NCBI GenBank assembly: GCA_902362775.1
Contig: CABIXV010000005.1
Span: forward strand, 158,079 to 222,078
DNA from: Clostridiales bacterium
Lineage (GTDB): Bacteria; Bacillota; Clostridia; Oscillospirales; Oscillospiraceae
Length of the DNA stretch: 64,000 nt
Direction of reading: 5' to 3'
Both the position numbers and the translations under genes were made by a program. This document shows, piece after piece, positions 25,526 through 34,879 of the stretch. Under the pieces are notes generated by a model. That model ran no database searches, was not told the DNA's origin, and was given only the letters and a program-made list of their open reading frames with translations. The first letter of the stretch is position 1; every line of letters starts with the position of its first letter.

Positions 25526-26467
25526 CTATATACCAAAATCTTCCAGATATCCTGTCGAAACCTGGAGGGCCTGGGCAAAATTTGGCTCAGAGTCCCAGGT
25601 GATCCATTTGGCCGCCCCGTTCCGGCGGAACCAGGTGAGCTGCCGCTTGGCGTACTGACGGGAGCGCAGCTGGATCTCCCTCGCGGCCCGGTCCACATCC
25701 CCGTCTCCCCGCAGGGCGGCGGCCATCTCCTTATAGCCGATGGCCTGCATGGCAGTGCACTTCTCCGGCACGCCGCTGTCCAGCAGGGAGCGGACCTCCT
25801 GTGCCAGCCCCCGTTCCATCATTTCGTCCACCCGGCGGTCGATGCGGGCCCACATATCCTCCCGGCGCTGAAAGGCCAGGGTGATGGTCAGGGCGTCATA
25901 GCGGGGGGGCAGGGCGAGGGTCTCCCTGTTGTGCTGGGTGATGGTCTTTCCCGTGGACAGATAGACCTCCAGGGCACGGACGATCCGCTTCTCATCGTTG
26001 GGGTGGAGGCGGGCGGCGGTATCCGGGTCCGCCCTGGCCAGCTCGTCCAGCAGGGCCTGCCCCCCCTCCCGCCGGACCCGCTCCTCCAGTTGGGCACGGA
26101 GGGCGCTGTCCGGGTCAAAGTGGGCGAAGGTCCGCCCGGAAAGCAGGGAGTCGATATACAGTCCGGTCCCTCCGGCCACGATGGGCAGACCGCCCCGGGC
26201 GAGAATGTCGTCCACACAGCGGGCGGCCATGTCCACATACCGGGCCACAGAGAAGTTTTCTTCCGGCTCGGCCACATCCAGCATATGGTGGGGCACACCC
26301 TCCATCTCCTCATGGGTGGGCTTGGCGGTGCCGATGTCCATGCGGCGGTAGATCTGCATGGAGTCGGCGGACACCACCTCGCCGCCCCGGGCCTTGGCCA
26401 GCGCCACCGCCAGCTTTGTCTTGCCGGAGGCGGTGGGGCCGCTGATGACTAAGATTTTTGGGGGCAT
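25526..26467 (-). CDS. miaA: tRNA dimethylallyltransferase MiaA
   Basis: A 313-residue prenyltransferase. The P-loop [12 protein letters not shown] is at the N-terminus, followed by [25 protein letters not shown] and [14 protein letters not shown]. It adds a dimethylallyl group to A37 of tRNAs reading U-starting codons. MiaB at 33.1-34.5 kb would then thiomethylate the same base. The ATG at 26467 has AAGGAGG eight bases upstream, which favours it over the GTG three codons earlier. Confidence 0.95.
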   Translation of the reverse strand: MPPKILVISGPTASGKTKLAVALAKARGGEVVSADSMQIYRRMDIGTAKPTHEEMEGVPHHMLDVAEPEENFSVARYVDMAARCVDDILARGGLPIVAGGTGLYIDSLLSGRTFAHFDPDSALRAQLEERVRREGGQALLDELARADPDTAARLHPNDEKRIVRALEVYLSTGKTITQHNRETLALPPRYDALTITLAFQRREDMWARIDRRVDEMMERGLAQEVRSLLDSGVPEKCTAMQAIGYKEMAAALRGDGDVDRAAREIQLRSRQYAKRQLTWFRRNGAAKWITWDSEPNFAQALQVSTGYLEDFGI

Positions 26468-26533
26468 AAGAGCCACCTCCTTTCCCTGGGAACCCCTGGG
26501 GGCGCCCTCCTGTGATACGGCCTCCTCGCTCTC

Positions 26534-26776
26534 TTATCCCTCTTTTATCCGCCGGGGCCTGGGGTCGTCGGTGAGGCCCAGAAGATAGTCGGCGGACACC
26601 TTATAATGCTCACACAGCAGGACGATCCGCTCTGCCGAGGTGGTGTGATTTCCATTTTCCATTTCGCTGATCTGGCTCTTGCCCACCCCCAGCAGTTCAG
26701 CCAACACGGGCTGTGTCTCCTTGCGGGCCAGGCGGAGCTCCCGGATGCGCTGTCCGAACAATTCCTTTGAAAGCAT
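26534..26776 (-). CDS. XRE-family helix-turn-helix regulator
   Basis: An 80-residue Cro/CI-type DNA-binding protein: IRELRLARKETQPVLAELLGVGKSQISEMENG is a full HTH_3 domain, and ADYLLGLTDD ends it in the usual way. The ATG at 26776 follows AAGGGGG. It is divergent from a DUF6809-like gene at 26862, with an 85-bp AT-rich gap that probably holds both promoters and an operator. It probably controls itself and the neighbour (inference). Confidence 0.88.
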   Translation of the reverse strand: MLSKELFGQRIRELRLARKETQPVLAELLGVGKSQISEMENGNHTTSAERIVLLCEHYKVSADYLLGLTDDPRPRRIKEG

Positions 26777-26861
26777 GGGATACCCCCTTGACAAGTTCAT
26801 TTTAATCGAATATAATAAAACCGTAAATATTCAATTTAATTGGATTTTTGGAGATGATAAA

Positions 26862-27113
26862 ATGGACGACATCCTTTATGCCCTCTGGAATGGCGACTAC
26901 GACCCTACGCCGGAGCGGGACCGGGAGGACAAGGCGCTGTCCGACCAGTCCGCCCAGTTCGGCTCGGCGGTCAAGGAGGCCTTTGGCCTGGATTTTATGG
27001 ACCGCTGGGGAGAGATTGAGGGGGAGCGGGCCGACCGCCGGGCCTTTCAGCACTACCGGGAGGGCTTCCGCCTGGGGGTCAGGCTGGTGCTGGAGGCTAT
27101 CAGGCCCGCTTAA
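26862..27113 (+). CDS. DUF6809-like small protein
   Basis: An 83-residue acidic protein: MDDILYALWNGDYDPTPERD, a helical middle, then FQHYREGFRLGVRLVLEAI. This fits the DUF6809 pattern of an N-terminal LxxLYxGxxxP-like motif and a C-terminal FxxGFRLGxxLxLE helix, a family common in Clostridia with unknown function. GGAGATG precedes the ATG. Its last 14 nt overlap the end of mutL on the other strand. Confidence 0.75.
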   Translation: MDDILYALWNGDYDPTPERDREDKALSDQSAQFGSAVKEAFGLDFMDRWGEIEGERADRRAFQHYREGFRLGVRLVLEAIRPA

Positions 27114-29130
27114 ACTGTTTTTCCAATTCCTTTTTCGTCAGCTCGATGGCTACCGGCCGACCGTGAGGGCAATATTTTACGCTGCCCTCCATGACCGCCT
27201 GGGCTACCCGCTCCAGCTCCTGAGGACTGGTCTTCCAGCCCCCCTTGATGGCCGCCTTGCAGGCCATGGTGTGGAGCAGCTCATCCCGGGCGGCGGCGGG
27301 GTCCGCCCCGCCCGTAGTCAGCAGCTTTTGGGCGATCTCCTCCAGGGTGGCGGGGATATCCTCCACCGCCACGTCAAAGGGGGCCTGACGGACCGCCAGG
27401 TCCTGCCCCAGCTGGTCCACCTCAAAGCCGAACTCCTCCAGCAGTGCCCCGTGGGCCAGCAGGACCTCCCGCTCCTGGGCGGACAGGCGGCAGATGGCGG
27501 GGGCCAGCAGGCTTTGAGCCATGGGGTCATAGCCCGACGCCTTCATCCGGTCAAAGTTCATCCGCTCATGGGCGGCGTGCTTGTCGATCAAATACACCGT
27601 GTCCCCCCGCTCCACGATGATATAGGTGTTGAGCACCTCCCCGGCCAAGCGCCAGCCCTCCTCCTGGGGGATAAGGGGGGTGTCCCCGGCGGAGGCGTCC
27701 CGCTCTTGACCAGGCCGCTCCTCCGCCACTGTCACTTGCGGCGGAGCCTCCTGATTCCTACGGGGCAGCTCCCCCTGCCCGGTGGAATCGCCCTTTTGCG
27801 GAATGGGGCTCCCTGTGGCGCGGCCGGGCGCCTCCTCCCGCCTCGCCGGGGCGGCCGGGGTCAGGACGGCGGCCAGAGGGCTGGGGCTGAAGCGCCCAAC
27901 GGGCTTCCTCTCTCCGGCGGGGACGGCCGGCCGACCCTGGTAGCTGGTGTCATGGACCTGGACCACGCCGGACGAGACGCTCTCCCGGCGGGGGGGCTGG
28001 GGTGGGGCGGGGGGCCTTTCCCCCTGCCGTCCCTCCGCCGCCCAGGACGGACCTCCGAGCCGGGTCTGGTTCGGCGTAACCGTATCCTGGGGCCTCACCC
28101 CGGCCAGGACGGTGTTTTTCAGCTCCACCTGGGGGTGGGAGCGGTCGCTCTCCAGGGCGGAGAGGACCGCGTGGTATATGGCGGAAAATACCTGGCGCTC
28201 CTGGCCGAACTTCACCTCGGTCTTGGCGGGGTGGACGTTCACATCCACAGCGGACAGCCTCAACTCCAGATGGAGGACACAGCCTGGAAATTTGCCCACC
28301 ATCTTCTGGTTTTGATATGCCTGCTCCAGGGCGGCGGCCATCAGCGGGCTTTTCACCTGGCGGCCGTTGACGAAAAAGAACTGCCAGCTCCGGCTGCCCC
28401 GGCAGCAGGCGGGCATGGACACGAAGCCGGTCACAGTCATATCCTCGCCGCTGGACTTCACCGGGCGGAAGCCCAGTGCCAGCTCCCGGCCCAGGACGGA
28501 ATAGACGGCGGACTGGAGCTGTCCGTCACCGGGGGTGAGCAGCTCCTGCTTGCCGTCCCTGATAAATTTCACACTCACCTCCGGGTGGGACAGGGCCGCC
28601 CGCTGGACCACGGCAAAGACGGCCGCCCCCTCGGCGGCGTCCTTTTTCATGAATTTCAGCCGGGCGGGGGTGTTGTAGAACAGGTCCCGCACCACCATGG
28701 TGGTGCCCAGGGGGCAGCCCGCCTCCTCCACCTGTCCCGGTACTCCGCCCTCCAGGGCCAGGGAGGCCCCCAGAGGGGCGTCCGCTGTCCGGGTCATCAC
28801 CTCCACACGGGACACGGCGGAGATGGCGGCCAGAGCCTCCCCCCGGAAGCCCAGGGTTCCGATGGCCTCCAGGTCATACTCAGTGCGCAGCTTGCTGGTG
28901 GCGTGGCGGAGGAAGGCGGTTTTCAGCTCCCCGGCGGGGATGCCCTTCCCGTCGTCCGTCACCCGGAGGAAGGTCATTCCTCCGTGGGAGATCTCCACCG
29001 TGATGGCGGAGGCCCCAGCGTCGATGGCGTTCTCCATCAGCTCCTTGGCCACGCTGGCGGGCCGCTCTACGACTTCACCGGCGGCGATCAGGTCGGCAAC
29101 ATGGGGGTCTAACACTTGGATATTTGGCAT
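27100..29130 (-). CDS. mutL: DNA mismatch repair protein MutL
   Basis: A 676-residue MutL. The GHKL ATPase domain starts at the N-terminus (DPHVADLIAAGEVVERPASVAKELMENAIDAGA; GFRGEAL near residue 95). A Pro/Arg-rich linker runs from about 340 to 460. The C-terminal domain keeps the endonuclease-type motif DKHAAHER (usual DQHAAHE, here Gln to Lys), ACKAAIKGG and CPHGRP, so it is probably nicking-competent, as in bacteria without MutH. It is in the miaB-mutS-ATPase-membrane protein-mutL run. Confidence 0.96.
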   Translation of the reverse strand: MPNIQVLDPHVADLIAAGEVVERPASVAKELMENAIDAGASAITVEISHGGMTFLRVTDDGKGIPAGELKTAFLRHATSKLRTEYDLEAIGTLGFRGEALAAISAVSRVEVMTRTADAPLGASLALEGGVPGQVEEAGCPLGTTMVVRDLFYNTPARLKFMKKDAAEGAAVFAVVQRAALSHPEVSVKFIRDGKQELLTPGDGQLQSAVYSVLGRELALGFRPVKSSGEDMTVTGFVSMPACCRGSRSWQFFFVNGRQVKSPLMAAALEQAYQNQKMVGKFPGCVLHLELRLSAVDVNVHPAKTEVKFGQERQVFSAIYHAVLSALESDRSHPQVELKNTVLAGVRPQDTVTPNQTRLGGPSWAAEGRQGERPPAPPQPPRRESVSSGVVQVHDTSYQGRPAVPAGERKPVGRFSPSPLAAVLTPAAPARREEAPGRATGSPIPQKGDSTGQGELPRRNQEAPPQVTVAEERPGQERDASAGDTPLIPQEEGWRLAGEVLNTYIIVERGDTVYLIDKHAAHERMNFDRMKASGYDPMAQSLLAPAICRLSAQEREVLLAHGALLEEFGFEVDQLGQDLAVRQAPFDVAVEDIPATLEEIAQKLLTTGGADPAAARDELLHTMACKAAIKGGWKTSPQELERVAQAVMEGSVKYCPHGRPVAIELTKKELEKQFKRA

Positions 29131-29180
29131 GATATACCTCTTTTTCTGTTCTAAGCTGTGGGGCGTTCAGGCCGCTGTGC

Positions 29181-29690
29181 CTACAACACTGTGGCAACGC
29201 TGTCCGGATCCACCGCCGCCCGGCGCGGCTTTTTTGCGTCCAGATAAACAGTGACCGGTCCGGATCTGACCGGCTCCCGCCATATCAGGGGGCTTTGAAC
29301 GGTGTACTCCCTTCCCTCCCATGTGTATCGGCACGAAACACTCCAGGGGGAATTCTTTCCCGGAAAATTGATCCAGTCATTTTCATTCCAGGTGATAAAA
29401 ATGTGGCGCCGAATCTCCAGGATCTCTCCCGGAACAGGCTGTCCCTCCGTCAACAGGCGGATGCGGGCGGCTTTTTTACTCCGTGCCCACAGGTCGCACG
29501 CCCCTCCAACAGCCAGAATGACCAGTCCCATAGGGAGAAATCCCCGCGCCTCACCCGCTTTCATGGGCAGGTCTAATACATACCCCAGCAGGCCCAGCAC
29601 AGAAAACAAAGTACCCAGAGCCATAAGTATTAAGGCCGCTATTTGGGATATGGAATCCGGGCTGTTTTTTCCGGCGTTTTTGCGGGACAT
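29181..29690 (-). CDS. Small membrane protein, DUF3592-like
   Basis: A 169-residue protein with two hydrophobic helices (about residues 15-38 and 50-66), then a soluble beta-rich part (GEILEIRRHIFITW...SVSCRYTWEGREYTVQSP...VTVYLDAKKPRRAAVD). This layout is like DUF3592 proteins. GGAGG overlaps the stop of the preceding ATPase gene and the ATG starts 2 nt after it, so translation is coupled. Its function is unknown. Confidence 0.7.
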   Translation of the reverse strand: MSRKNAGKNSPDSISQIAALILMALGTLFSVLGLLGYVLDLPMKAGEARGFLPMGLVILAVGGACDLWARSKKAARIRLLTEGQPVPGEILEIRRHIFITWNENDWINFPGKNSPWSVSCRYTWEGREYTVQSPLIWREPVRSGPVTVYLDAKKPRRAAVDPDSVATVL

Positions 29691-29692
29691 GG

Positions 29693-30448
29693 TCAGCCCT
29701 CCTCCTGAAACAGCAGCTCTATCATCCGCTCCGGGGCCTCCAGAAACCGCCGTGTCAGCTGATAGTGCTCTGTATCTCGATAGTTCACCTGGGAGATCCC
29801 TGTTTCTGACAACTGATAGATACAGGCGCCGGGGTACGCCATCAGGATCGGGGAATGGGTGGCGATGAGAAACTGGGAGTCCCGTCCCACCAGATGGCGG
29901 ATGTGGACCAGCAGAGTCATCAGCCGGGCAGGGGAGAGGGCGGCCTCCGGCTCGTCCAGCAGGTATAGGCCCTGGCCGCCAAAGCGGTGCTCCACCAGGG
30001 AGAGGAAGCTCTCCCCGTGGGACTGCCGGTGGAGGGACACCCCGCCGTAGCTGTCAATGACCCGTCCGCCCGGCCCCGGCTCCTCGTCCATCTCATCGAT
30101 GTTGGTAGCCACGTTATAGAAGCTCTCCGCCCGAAGAAAAAAGCCGTCCCGTGGGTAGCTCCTTCGCCCCACCGTCAGATAGCGGTGCAGGGGAGAGTGG
30201 GTGTCACGGGTGGAAAAGCTGAAATTTCGGGTGCCTCCCTCGGCGTTGAAGCCACAGGCCACCGCAATGGCCTCCAACAGAGTGGATTTGCCCGTGCCGT
30301 TCTCCCCCACCAAAAAGGTGACGGGAGCGGGGAAGGTCAGGGGGTGGTCCCGGCCCCCCAGGGCCCGGACGGCCGGGAGGGCGGCAAGATAGCTGTCCGC
30401 CGGGACAGGCTGATTTAAGTAGATACGGTCGATATAGCGGCGATCCAT
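29693..30448 (-). CDS. AAA family ATPase (ABC/RecF-like)
   Basis: A 251-residue ATPase. Walker A is VGENGTGKSTLLEAIA near residue 50, the signature-like SHGESFLSLVEHRF is near 165 and Walker B is LYLLDEPEAALSP near 180. A switch His follows in IATHSP. This is the compact 'predicted ATPase' group (COG3910-like). It lies 10 bp after mutS and is coupled to a membrane protein gene. No partner nuclease is obvious. Confidence 0.85.
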   Translation of the reverse strand: MDRRYIDRIYLNQPVPADSYLAALPAVRALGGRDHPLTFPAPVTFLVGENGTGKSTLLEAIAVACGFNAEGGTRNFSFSTRDTHSPLHRYLTVGRRSYPRDGFFLRAESFYNVATNIDEMDEEPGPGGRVIDSYGGVSLHRQSHGESFLSLVEHRFGGQGLYLLDEPEAALSPARLMTLLVHIRHLVGRDSQFLIATHSPILMAYPGACIYQLSETGISQVNYRDTEHYQLTRRFLEAPERMIELLFQEEG

Positions 30449-30458
30449 GGCGCTCCCC

Positions 30459-33065
30459 TCACTGAGCCAGATCCTGTTTCAGCTCGGCCAACAGATTCAG
30501 CGCCTCGATGGGGGAGAGGACGTTCACATCGGTCATCCGCAGCTTCTTCAGCACGGTCTGGCCCCCCAGGTCGCCCAGGGATATCTGCTCCTCAACCGAT
30601 GGCTGTGTCCCGGCAGCGGGCTGGGGTACTCCTGCCTCCAATTCCTCCAGAATCTCCCTGGCCCGGCGCACCACCCGGTCGGGCACCCCGGCCAGCTTGG
30701 CTACCTCCACGCCGTAGCTCTGATCGGCCCCGCCCCGGACGATCTTCCGCAGAAAGATGACGTCAGAGCCCTTTTTCTTGGCGGCGATGTTGTAATTCTT
30801 CACCCCTGGGATCTGGCCCTCCAGGGCGGTGAGCTCATGGTAGTGGGTGGCGAACAGGGTCTTGGCCCCCAGCCGCCTGGGGTCGGCGCAGTGCTCCAGC
30901 ACCGCCCGGGCGATGGCCATGCCGTCATAGGTGGAGGTGCCCCGGCCGATCTCGTCCAGGATCAGCAGGGATCGCCGGGTGGCGTTTTTCAGCAGGGCGG
31001 CCACTTCGGTCATCTCTACCATAAAGGTGGACTGGCCGGCGGACAGGTCGTCGCTGGCTCCGATGCGGGTAAACACCCGGTCCACCACCCCGATATGGGC
31101 CGACTTGGCTGGGACGAAGGAGCCCATCTGGGCCATGAGGACAATGAGGGCCACCTGGCGCATATAGGTGGACTTGCCCGCCATGTTCGGGCCGGTAATG
31201 ATGGCGCACATATCCTGGCCGCAGTCCATGTGGGTATCGTTGGGGACAAAGAGGGCATTTTTCAACACCTTTTCCACAACGGGGTGGCGGCCCTCCACAA
31301 TGGTCAGAGAGTTGGAGGCATCCACCTGAGGCATACAGTAGCCGTTGGCGGCGGCCACGGCGGCAAAGGAGTTGAGCACGTCCACCTGGGCCACGGCGGC
31401 GGCGGACTTCTGCACCCGGTGGACCTGGGCGCACACGGTCTGCTTTAATTGGCAGAAGATCTGGTACTCCAGGGCGGTCACCTTATCCTGAGCGGACAGG
31501 ATGGCGTGCTCCAGCTCCTTCAGCTCCTGGGAGATGTACCGCTCGGCGTTCACCGTAGTCTGCTTCCGGGCCCACTCAGGGGGCACCAGGTCGATCTGGG
31601 ACTTGGCCACCTCGATGTAATAGCCAAAGACCTTGTTGCTCTTGATCTTCATGTTCTTGATGCCCGTCTGCTCCTTGGTCCGGGCCTCCAGCTGGGCCAG
31701 CAGCTCGGCGGAGTGCTCCAGCAGGTTGCGCTGCTCGTCCACCTCCGGATCATAGCCATCCCGGATAAAGCCGCCCTCCCGGACGGAGAAGGGGGGCTCG
31801 TCCACCAGGGCCCGGTCCAGCAGGTCCCGGACCTCGGGCAGGTCGTCCAGCTCCTCCCGGAGGGACTGGAGCAGGGCAGAGGGACAGTGGCCCAGCAGTT
31901 CCCGAATACGGGGCAGTCGGGCCAGGCCGCCCGACAGGGCCACCAGGTCCCTCCCGCCGGCGGAGCCATAGACCACCCGGCCGATGAGCCGCTCCAGGTC
32001 GGTGACTTCCCGCAGGGTCAGGGCCAGCTCCTCCCGGGTGATGATGTCCTCCACCAGGTCGGACACGGCCTGCTGCCGCCGGCCGATCTGGACTGGGGAG
32101 AGGAGGGGCCGCTCCATCCAGCCCCGGAGCAGGCGGCCGCCCATAGCGGTCTTTGTCTTGTCCAGCACCCACAGCAGGGAGCCCTTCTTGTCCTTGGACC
32201 GGAGGGTGGAGGTGAGCTCCAGGGTCTGCCGGGCGGTCAGGTCCAGCTCCATGAACTGCTCGGCGGTGTAGTAGGTAAAGTTGGCGATGTGGGACAGGTC
32301 TGTCTTCTGGGTCTCGTAGAGATAGGTCAGCAGGCCGCCGGCGGCCTGGACCGCCCCCTCGTCCCCCCGAGGCAGGGTGTCCAGCCCGGCCTTAAACTGC
32401 TTTTCCACCAGGGGACGGGCGGCGTCCAGGCGGAACCTGGCCTCCCCACCGTTCTCACAGGGGCAGTCCAGCCGCTCCCGCAGGAAGGGGACCAGGCCGT
32501 CAAGCTGAAACGCCCCGTCGGACAGCACCGCCTCGGCGGGGTGAAATCTACCCAGCTCGTTCTCCAGGTGGTCCAGGGCCTCCGCTCCGGCGGGGAAAGA
32601 GGTGGCGTACACCTCGCCGGTGGAGATGTCGCACAGGCACAGGCCAAAGGCGGCCGAGTCGGCGTAGACGGCGCAGATGTAGTTGTTTTTCCCCTCCTCC
32701 AGCATGGAGGAGGCGATGACGGTGCCCGGAGTGATAACCCGGATGATCTCTCGGTCTACCAGGCCCTTGGCCAGAGCCGGGTCCTCGGTCTGCTCGCAGA
32801 TGGCCACCTTGTAGCCCTTGGCGATGAGCCGGGCGATATAGCTGTCACAGGAGTGATAGGGGACCCCGCACATGGGGGTGCGCTCCTCCGGGGGCTTGTT
32901 CCGGTCCCGGGTGGTCAGCGTCAGGTCCAGCTCCTTGGACACCAGCTTGGCGTCCTCGTTGAACATCTCGTAGAAGTCGCCCAGCCGGAAAAACAGGATG
33001 GAGTCCGGGTTCTGGGCCTTGATATCCAGGTATTGCTGCATCATGGGGGTGGTTTCTGCCGGCAT
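30459..33065 (-). CDS. mutS: DNA mismatch repair protein MutS
   Basis: An 868-residue MutS. The mismatch-binding FFRLGDFYEMF is near residue 27 (the Phe-x-Glu motif reads FYE). The ATPase core has Walker A TGPNMAGKSTYMRQ near 610, LLILDEIGRGTSTYDG near 685 and TLFATHYHEL near 720. A C-terminal dimerisation helix follows. The ATG at 33065 follows AGGTG; a GTG three codons upstream is possible. It is 25 bp after miaB. Confidence 0.97.
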   Translation of the reverse strand: MPAETTPMMQQYLDIKAQNPDSILFFRLGDFYEMFNEDAKLVSKELDLTLTTRDRNKPPEERTPMCGVPYHSCDSYIARLIAKGYKVAICEQTEDPALAKGLVDREIIRVITPGTVIASSMLEEGKNNYICAVYADSAAFGLCLCDISTGEVYATSFPAGAEALDHLENELGRFHPAEAVLSDGAFQLDGLVPFLRERLDCPCENGGEARFRLDAARPLVEKQFKAGLDTLPRGDEGAVQAAGGLLTYLYETQKTDLSHIANFTYYTAEQFMELDLTARQTLELTSTLRSKDKKGSLLWVLDKTKTAMGGRLLRGWMERPLLSPVQIGRRQQAVSDLVEDIITREELALTLREVTDLERLIGRVVYGSAGGRDLVALSGGLARLPRIRELLGHCPSALLQSLREELDDLPEVRDLLDRALVDEPPFSVREGGFIRDGYDPEVDEQRNLLEHSAELLAQLEARTKEQTGIKNMKIKSNKVFGYYIEVAKSQIDLVPPEWARKQTTVNAERYISQELKELEHAILSAQDKVTALEYQIFCQLKQTVCAQVHRVQKSAAAVAQVDVLNSFAAVAAANGYCMPQVDASNSLTIVEGRHPVVEKVLKNALFVPNDTHMDCGQDMCAIITGPNMAGKSTYMRQVALIVLMAQMGSFVPAKSAHIGVVDRVFTRIGASDDLSAGQSTFMVEMTEVAALLKNATRRSLLILDEIGRGTSTYDGMAIARAVLEHCADPRRLGAKTLFATHYHELTALEGQIPGVKNYNIAAKKKGSDVIFLRKIVRGGADQSYGVEVAKLAGVPDRVVRRAREILEELEAGVPQPAAGTQPSVEEQISLGDLGGQTVLKKLRMTDVNVLSPIEALNLLAELKQDLAQ

Positions 33066-33090
33066 AGGGGGCACCTACTTTCTTCTCTCT

Positions 33091-34506
33091 CTACTCAATC
33101 AGCTCCCCAAACAGGGACCACTTGTTGGCGTCGGTGATCTTCACATCCCGGAACTGGCCCAGGGCGGATCTGCCGCCCACCACTCGGACCAGGCGGTTTC
33201 CGGGGGTGCGGGCGGTAAGGTCGTACCGCTCGTCGTCGGACAGTCCGTCCAGCAGACAGCGCACGGTCCTGCCGACATAGGCCCGGTGCTTCTCCTCGGA
33301 GATGGCGTCTTGAAGGGCGGTCAGCCGGTTGAAGTTGGCCAGCTTCTCCTCCCGGGGCATGGGATCGTCCATGTTGGCCGCCGGGGTCCCCACCCGGGGG
33401 GAAAAAATGAAGGTGAACAGGGCGTCAAAGCGGACCTCCTCCAGCACCTTTAAGGTGTCCTCAAACTCCTCGGTGGTCTCCCCAGGGAAGCCCACGATGA
33501 TGTCGGAGGTCAGTACGATATCGGGGATCAGGGACTTTAGGTCCCGAATCTTTTCTAAATACTGCTCTCTGGTATGCCTCCGGTTCATCACCTTCAGCAC
33601 CCGGTCATTTCCCGCCTGGAAGGGCAGGTGGAGGACGGGGGCCACCTTCTCACACCGAGCCATGGTTTCAAACAGCTTGTGGGTGGCGTCCTTGGGGTGA
33701 GAGGTCATGAAGCGGATGAGAAACTCCCCAGGGATAGCGTTGACCCGCTCCAGCAGGTCGGCGAAATCCATCGGCTCCTCCAAATCCTTGCCGTAGGAGT
33801 TCACATTCTGACCCAGCAGGGTGATGTCCTTATAGCCCTCCCGCGCCAGCTCCTCCACTTCCTGGAGGATATCCTCCGGCCTCCGGGACCGCTCCCGCCC
33901 CCTGACATATGGCACAATGCAGTAGGAGCAGAAGTTGTTGCACCCGTACATGATGGACACCCATGCCTTCACCTTATCCTGGCGGACTACCGGAATGCCC
34001 TCAGCGATGGAACCCGCCTCGTCAGCGTTGGAGAAGATGCGGCCCCGCTGGGTCAGCAGGGTGTAGATCATCTCCGGAAACTTCCACAGTGCGTGAGGGC
34101 CAAAGACCAGGTCCACATGGCGGTAGGACTGGCGTATCTTTTCAGCCACATGAGGTTCCTGCATCATACAGCCGCACAGGCAGATCAGCTGCTCCGGGTG
34201 GCGGCGCTTCACATGGACCAGCGCGCCCACGTTGCCCAGCACCCGCTGCTCGGCGTGTTCCCGGATGGCGCAGGTGTTGATGACGATGATCCGGGCCCGC
34301 TCCTCGTCGTCCGTAAAGCCGAAGCCCATCTTTTTCAGATAGCCCCGGATGCGCTCGCTGTCCGCCTCGTTCTGCTGGCAGCCATAGGTGTCCACAAAGG
34401 CCAGAGGCCGCTCCGGCCACTGGGCGGTGACGGCGGCGACCTGTTCGCAGTACCAAAGCTGGCGCTCTACGTCGCCCTGGGGGATGATCGTAGTGGTCTT
34501 TTCCAT
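33091..34506 (-). CDS. miaB: tRNA-2-methylthio-N6-dimethylallyladenosine synthase MiaB
   Basis: A 471-residue methylthiotransferase. An N-terminal UPF0004 domain carries the auxiliary-cluster cysteines (VDTYGCQQNEADSE, INTCAIREHAE, LCGCMMQE). The radical SAM motif is CNNFCSYCIVPYVRGRERSR near residue 185, and a C-terminal TRAM domain follows. It acts on A37 after MiaA. GGGAGG precedes the ATG at 34506. It leads the mutS/mutL run. Confidence 0.97.
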   Translation of the reverse strand: MEKTTTIIPQGDVERQLWYCEQVAAVTAQWPERPLAFVDTYGCQQNEADSERIRGYLKKMGFGFTDDEERARIIVINTCAIREHAEQRVLGNVGALVHVKRRHPEQLICLCGCMMQEPHVAEKIRQSYRHVDLVFGPHALWKFPEMIYTLLTQRGRIFSNADEAGSIAEGIPVVRQDKVKAWVSIMYGCNNFCSYCIVPYVRGRERSRRPEDILQEVEELAREGYKDITLLGQNVNSYGKDLEEPMDFADLLERVNAIPGEFLIRFMTSHPKDATHKLFETMARCEKVAPVLHLPFQAGNDRVLKVMNRRHTREQYLEKIRDLKSLIPDIVLTSDIIVGFPGETTEEFEDTLKVLEEVRFDALFTFIFSPRVGTPAANMDDPMPREEKLANFNRLTALQDAISEEKHRAYVGRTVRCLLDGLSDDERYDLTARTPGNRLVRVVGGRSALGQFRDVKITDANKWSLFGELIE

Positions 34507-34569
34507 GTTGTTCCTCCCGATACAGGGGTATTTGCCGCCCTGTTTCGGGCGCACATACTGAATCATTAT

Positions 34570-34598
34570 ATTATAGCATTTATTGAGCGGAAACACAA
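34570..34598 (-). promoter_or_regulatory. Promoter of the miaB-mutS-mutL run
   Basis: On the - strand TTGTGT (34598-34593), a 17-nt spacer and TATAAT (34575-34570) lie 64 bp before the miaB ATG. Confidence 0.7.
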
Positions 34599-34602
34599 GA
34601 AG

Positions 34603-34632
34603 GAGGGGGCGCCGATCTGGCGCCCCCTCTCA
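34603..34632 (-). terminator. Terminator upstream of miaB
   Basis: GAGGGGGCGCC and GGCGCCCCCTC form an 11-bp stem around GATCT. On the - strand it is followed by CTTCTTGTGTTT. It would end transcripts from the acetyltransferase gene and overlaps the upstream edge of the miaB promoter. Confidence 0.6.
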
Positions 34633-34879
34633 GGCCTTTCGACAAAGTCAACAGGCCCTCTCCAAAACGCAAACATTTCTTTCGAAGACCTGCAGCCTGC
34701 TGCGTCGCACTCGCTGTGCTCGCACACTTGCAGGCTGAGAAGTGTTTTTTCCAGGCGCATATCCTCGGAAAAACAAATTTCATTCTGTCGTCTGCGGACG
34801 ATGGAACTCCGCGAGGCTCTTACACAAAATTTGGGGTATTTCTACTTTTTCGACGAGCTGCCTGCTTTTTTATATCGGT
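34633..34879. repeat. Non-coding repeat-like region between the GNAT gene and miaB
   Basis: A gene-free stretch of about 245 bp. On the - strand it contains GTCC-GCA-GAC near 34.79 kb, the segment AAATTTG-TTTTT-CCGAGGATAT (shared in part with the glyS and hfq elements), and an AGCCTGC/GCAGGCT stem enclosing GCAC-AGCGA-GTGC near 34.69-34.74 kb. Short open frames cross it, but none has a ribosome site or domain. It looks like the remains of a hairpin-rich repeat. Confidence 0.5.

Noticed and set aside
31449..33137. 562-codon open frame on the + strand
   Set aside because: It is the complement of mutS. The peptide is Gly/His/Gln-rich low complexity typical of antisense frames in GC-rich genes.
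34566..34760. 64-67-codon - strand frames upstream of miaB
   Set aside because: They run through hairpins, a terminator and the miaB promoter and look like translated repeat sequence.
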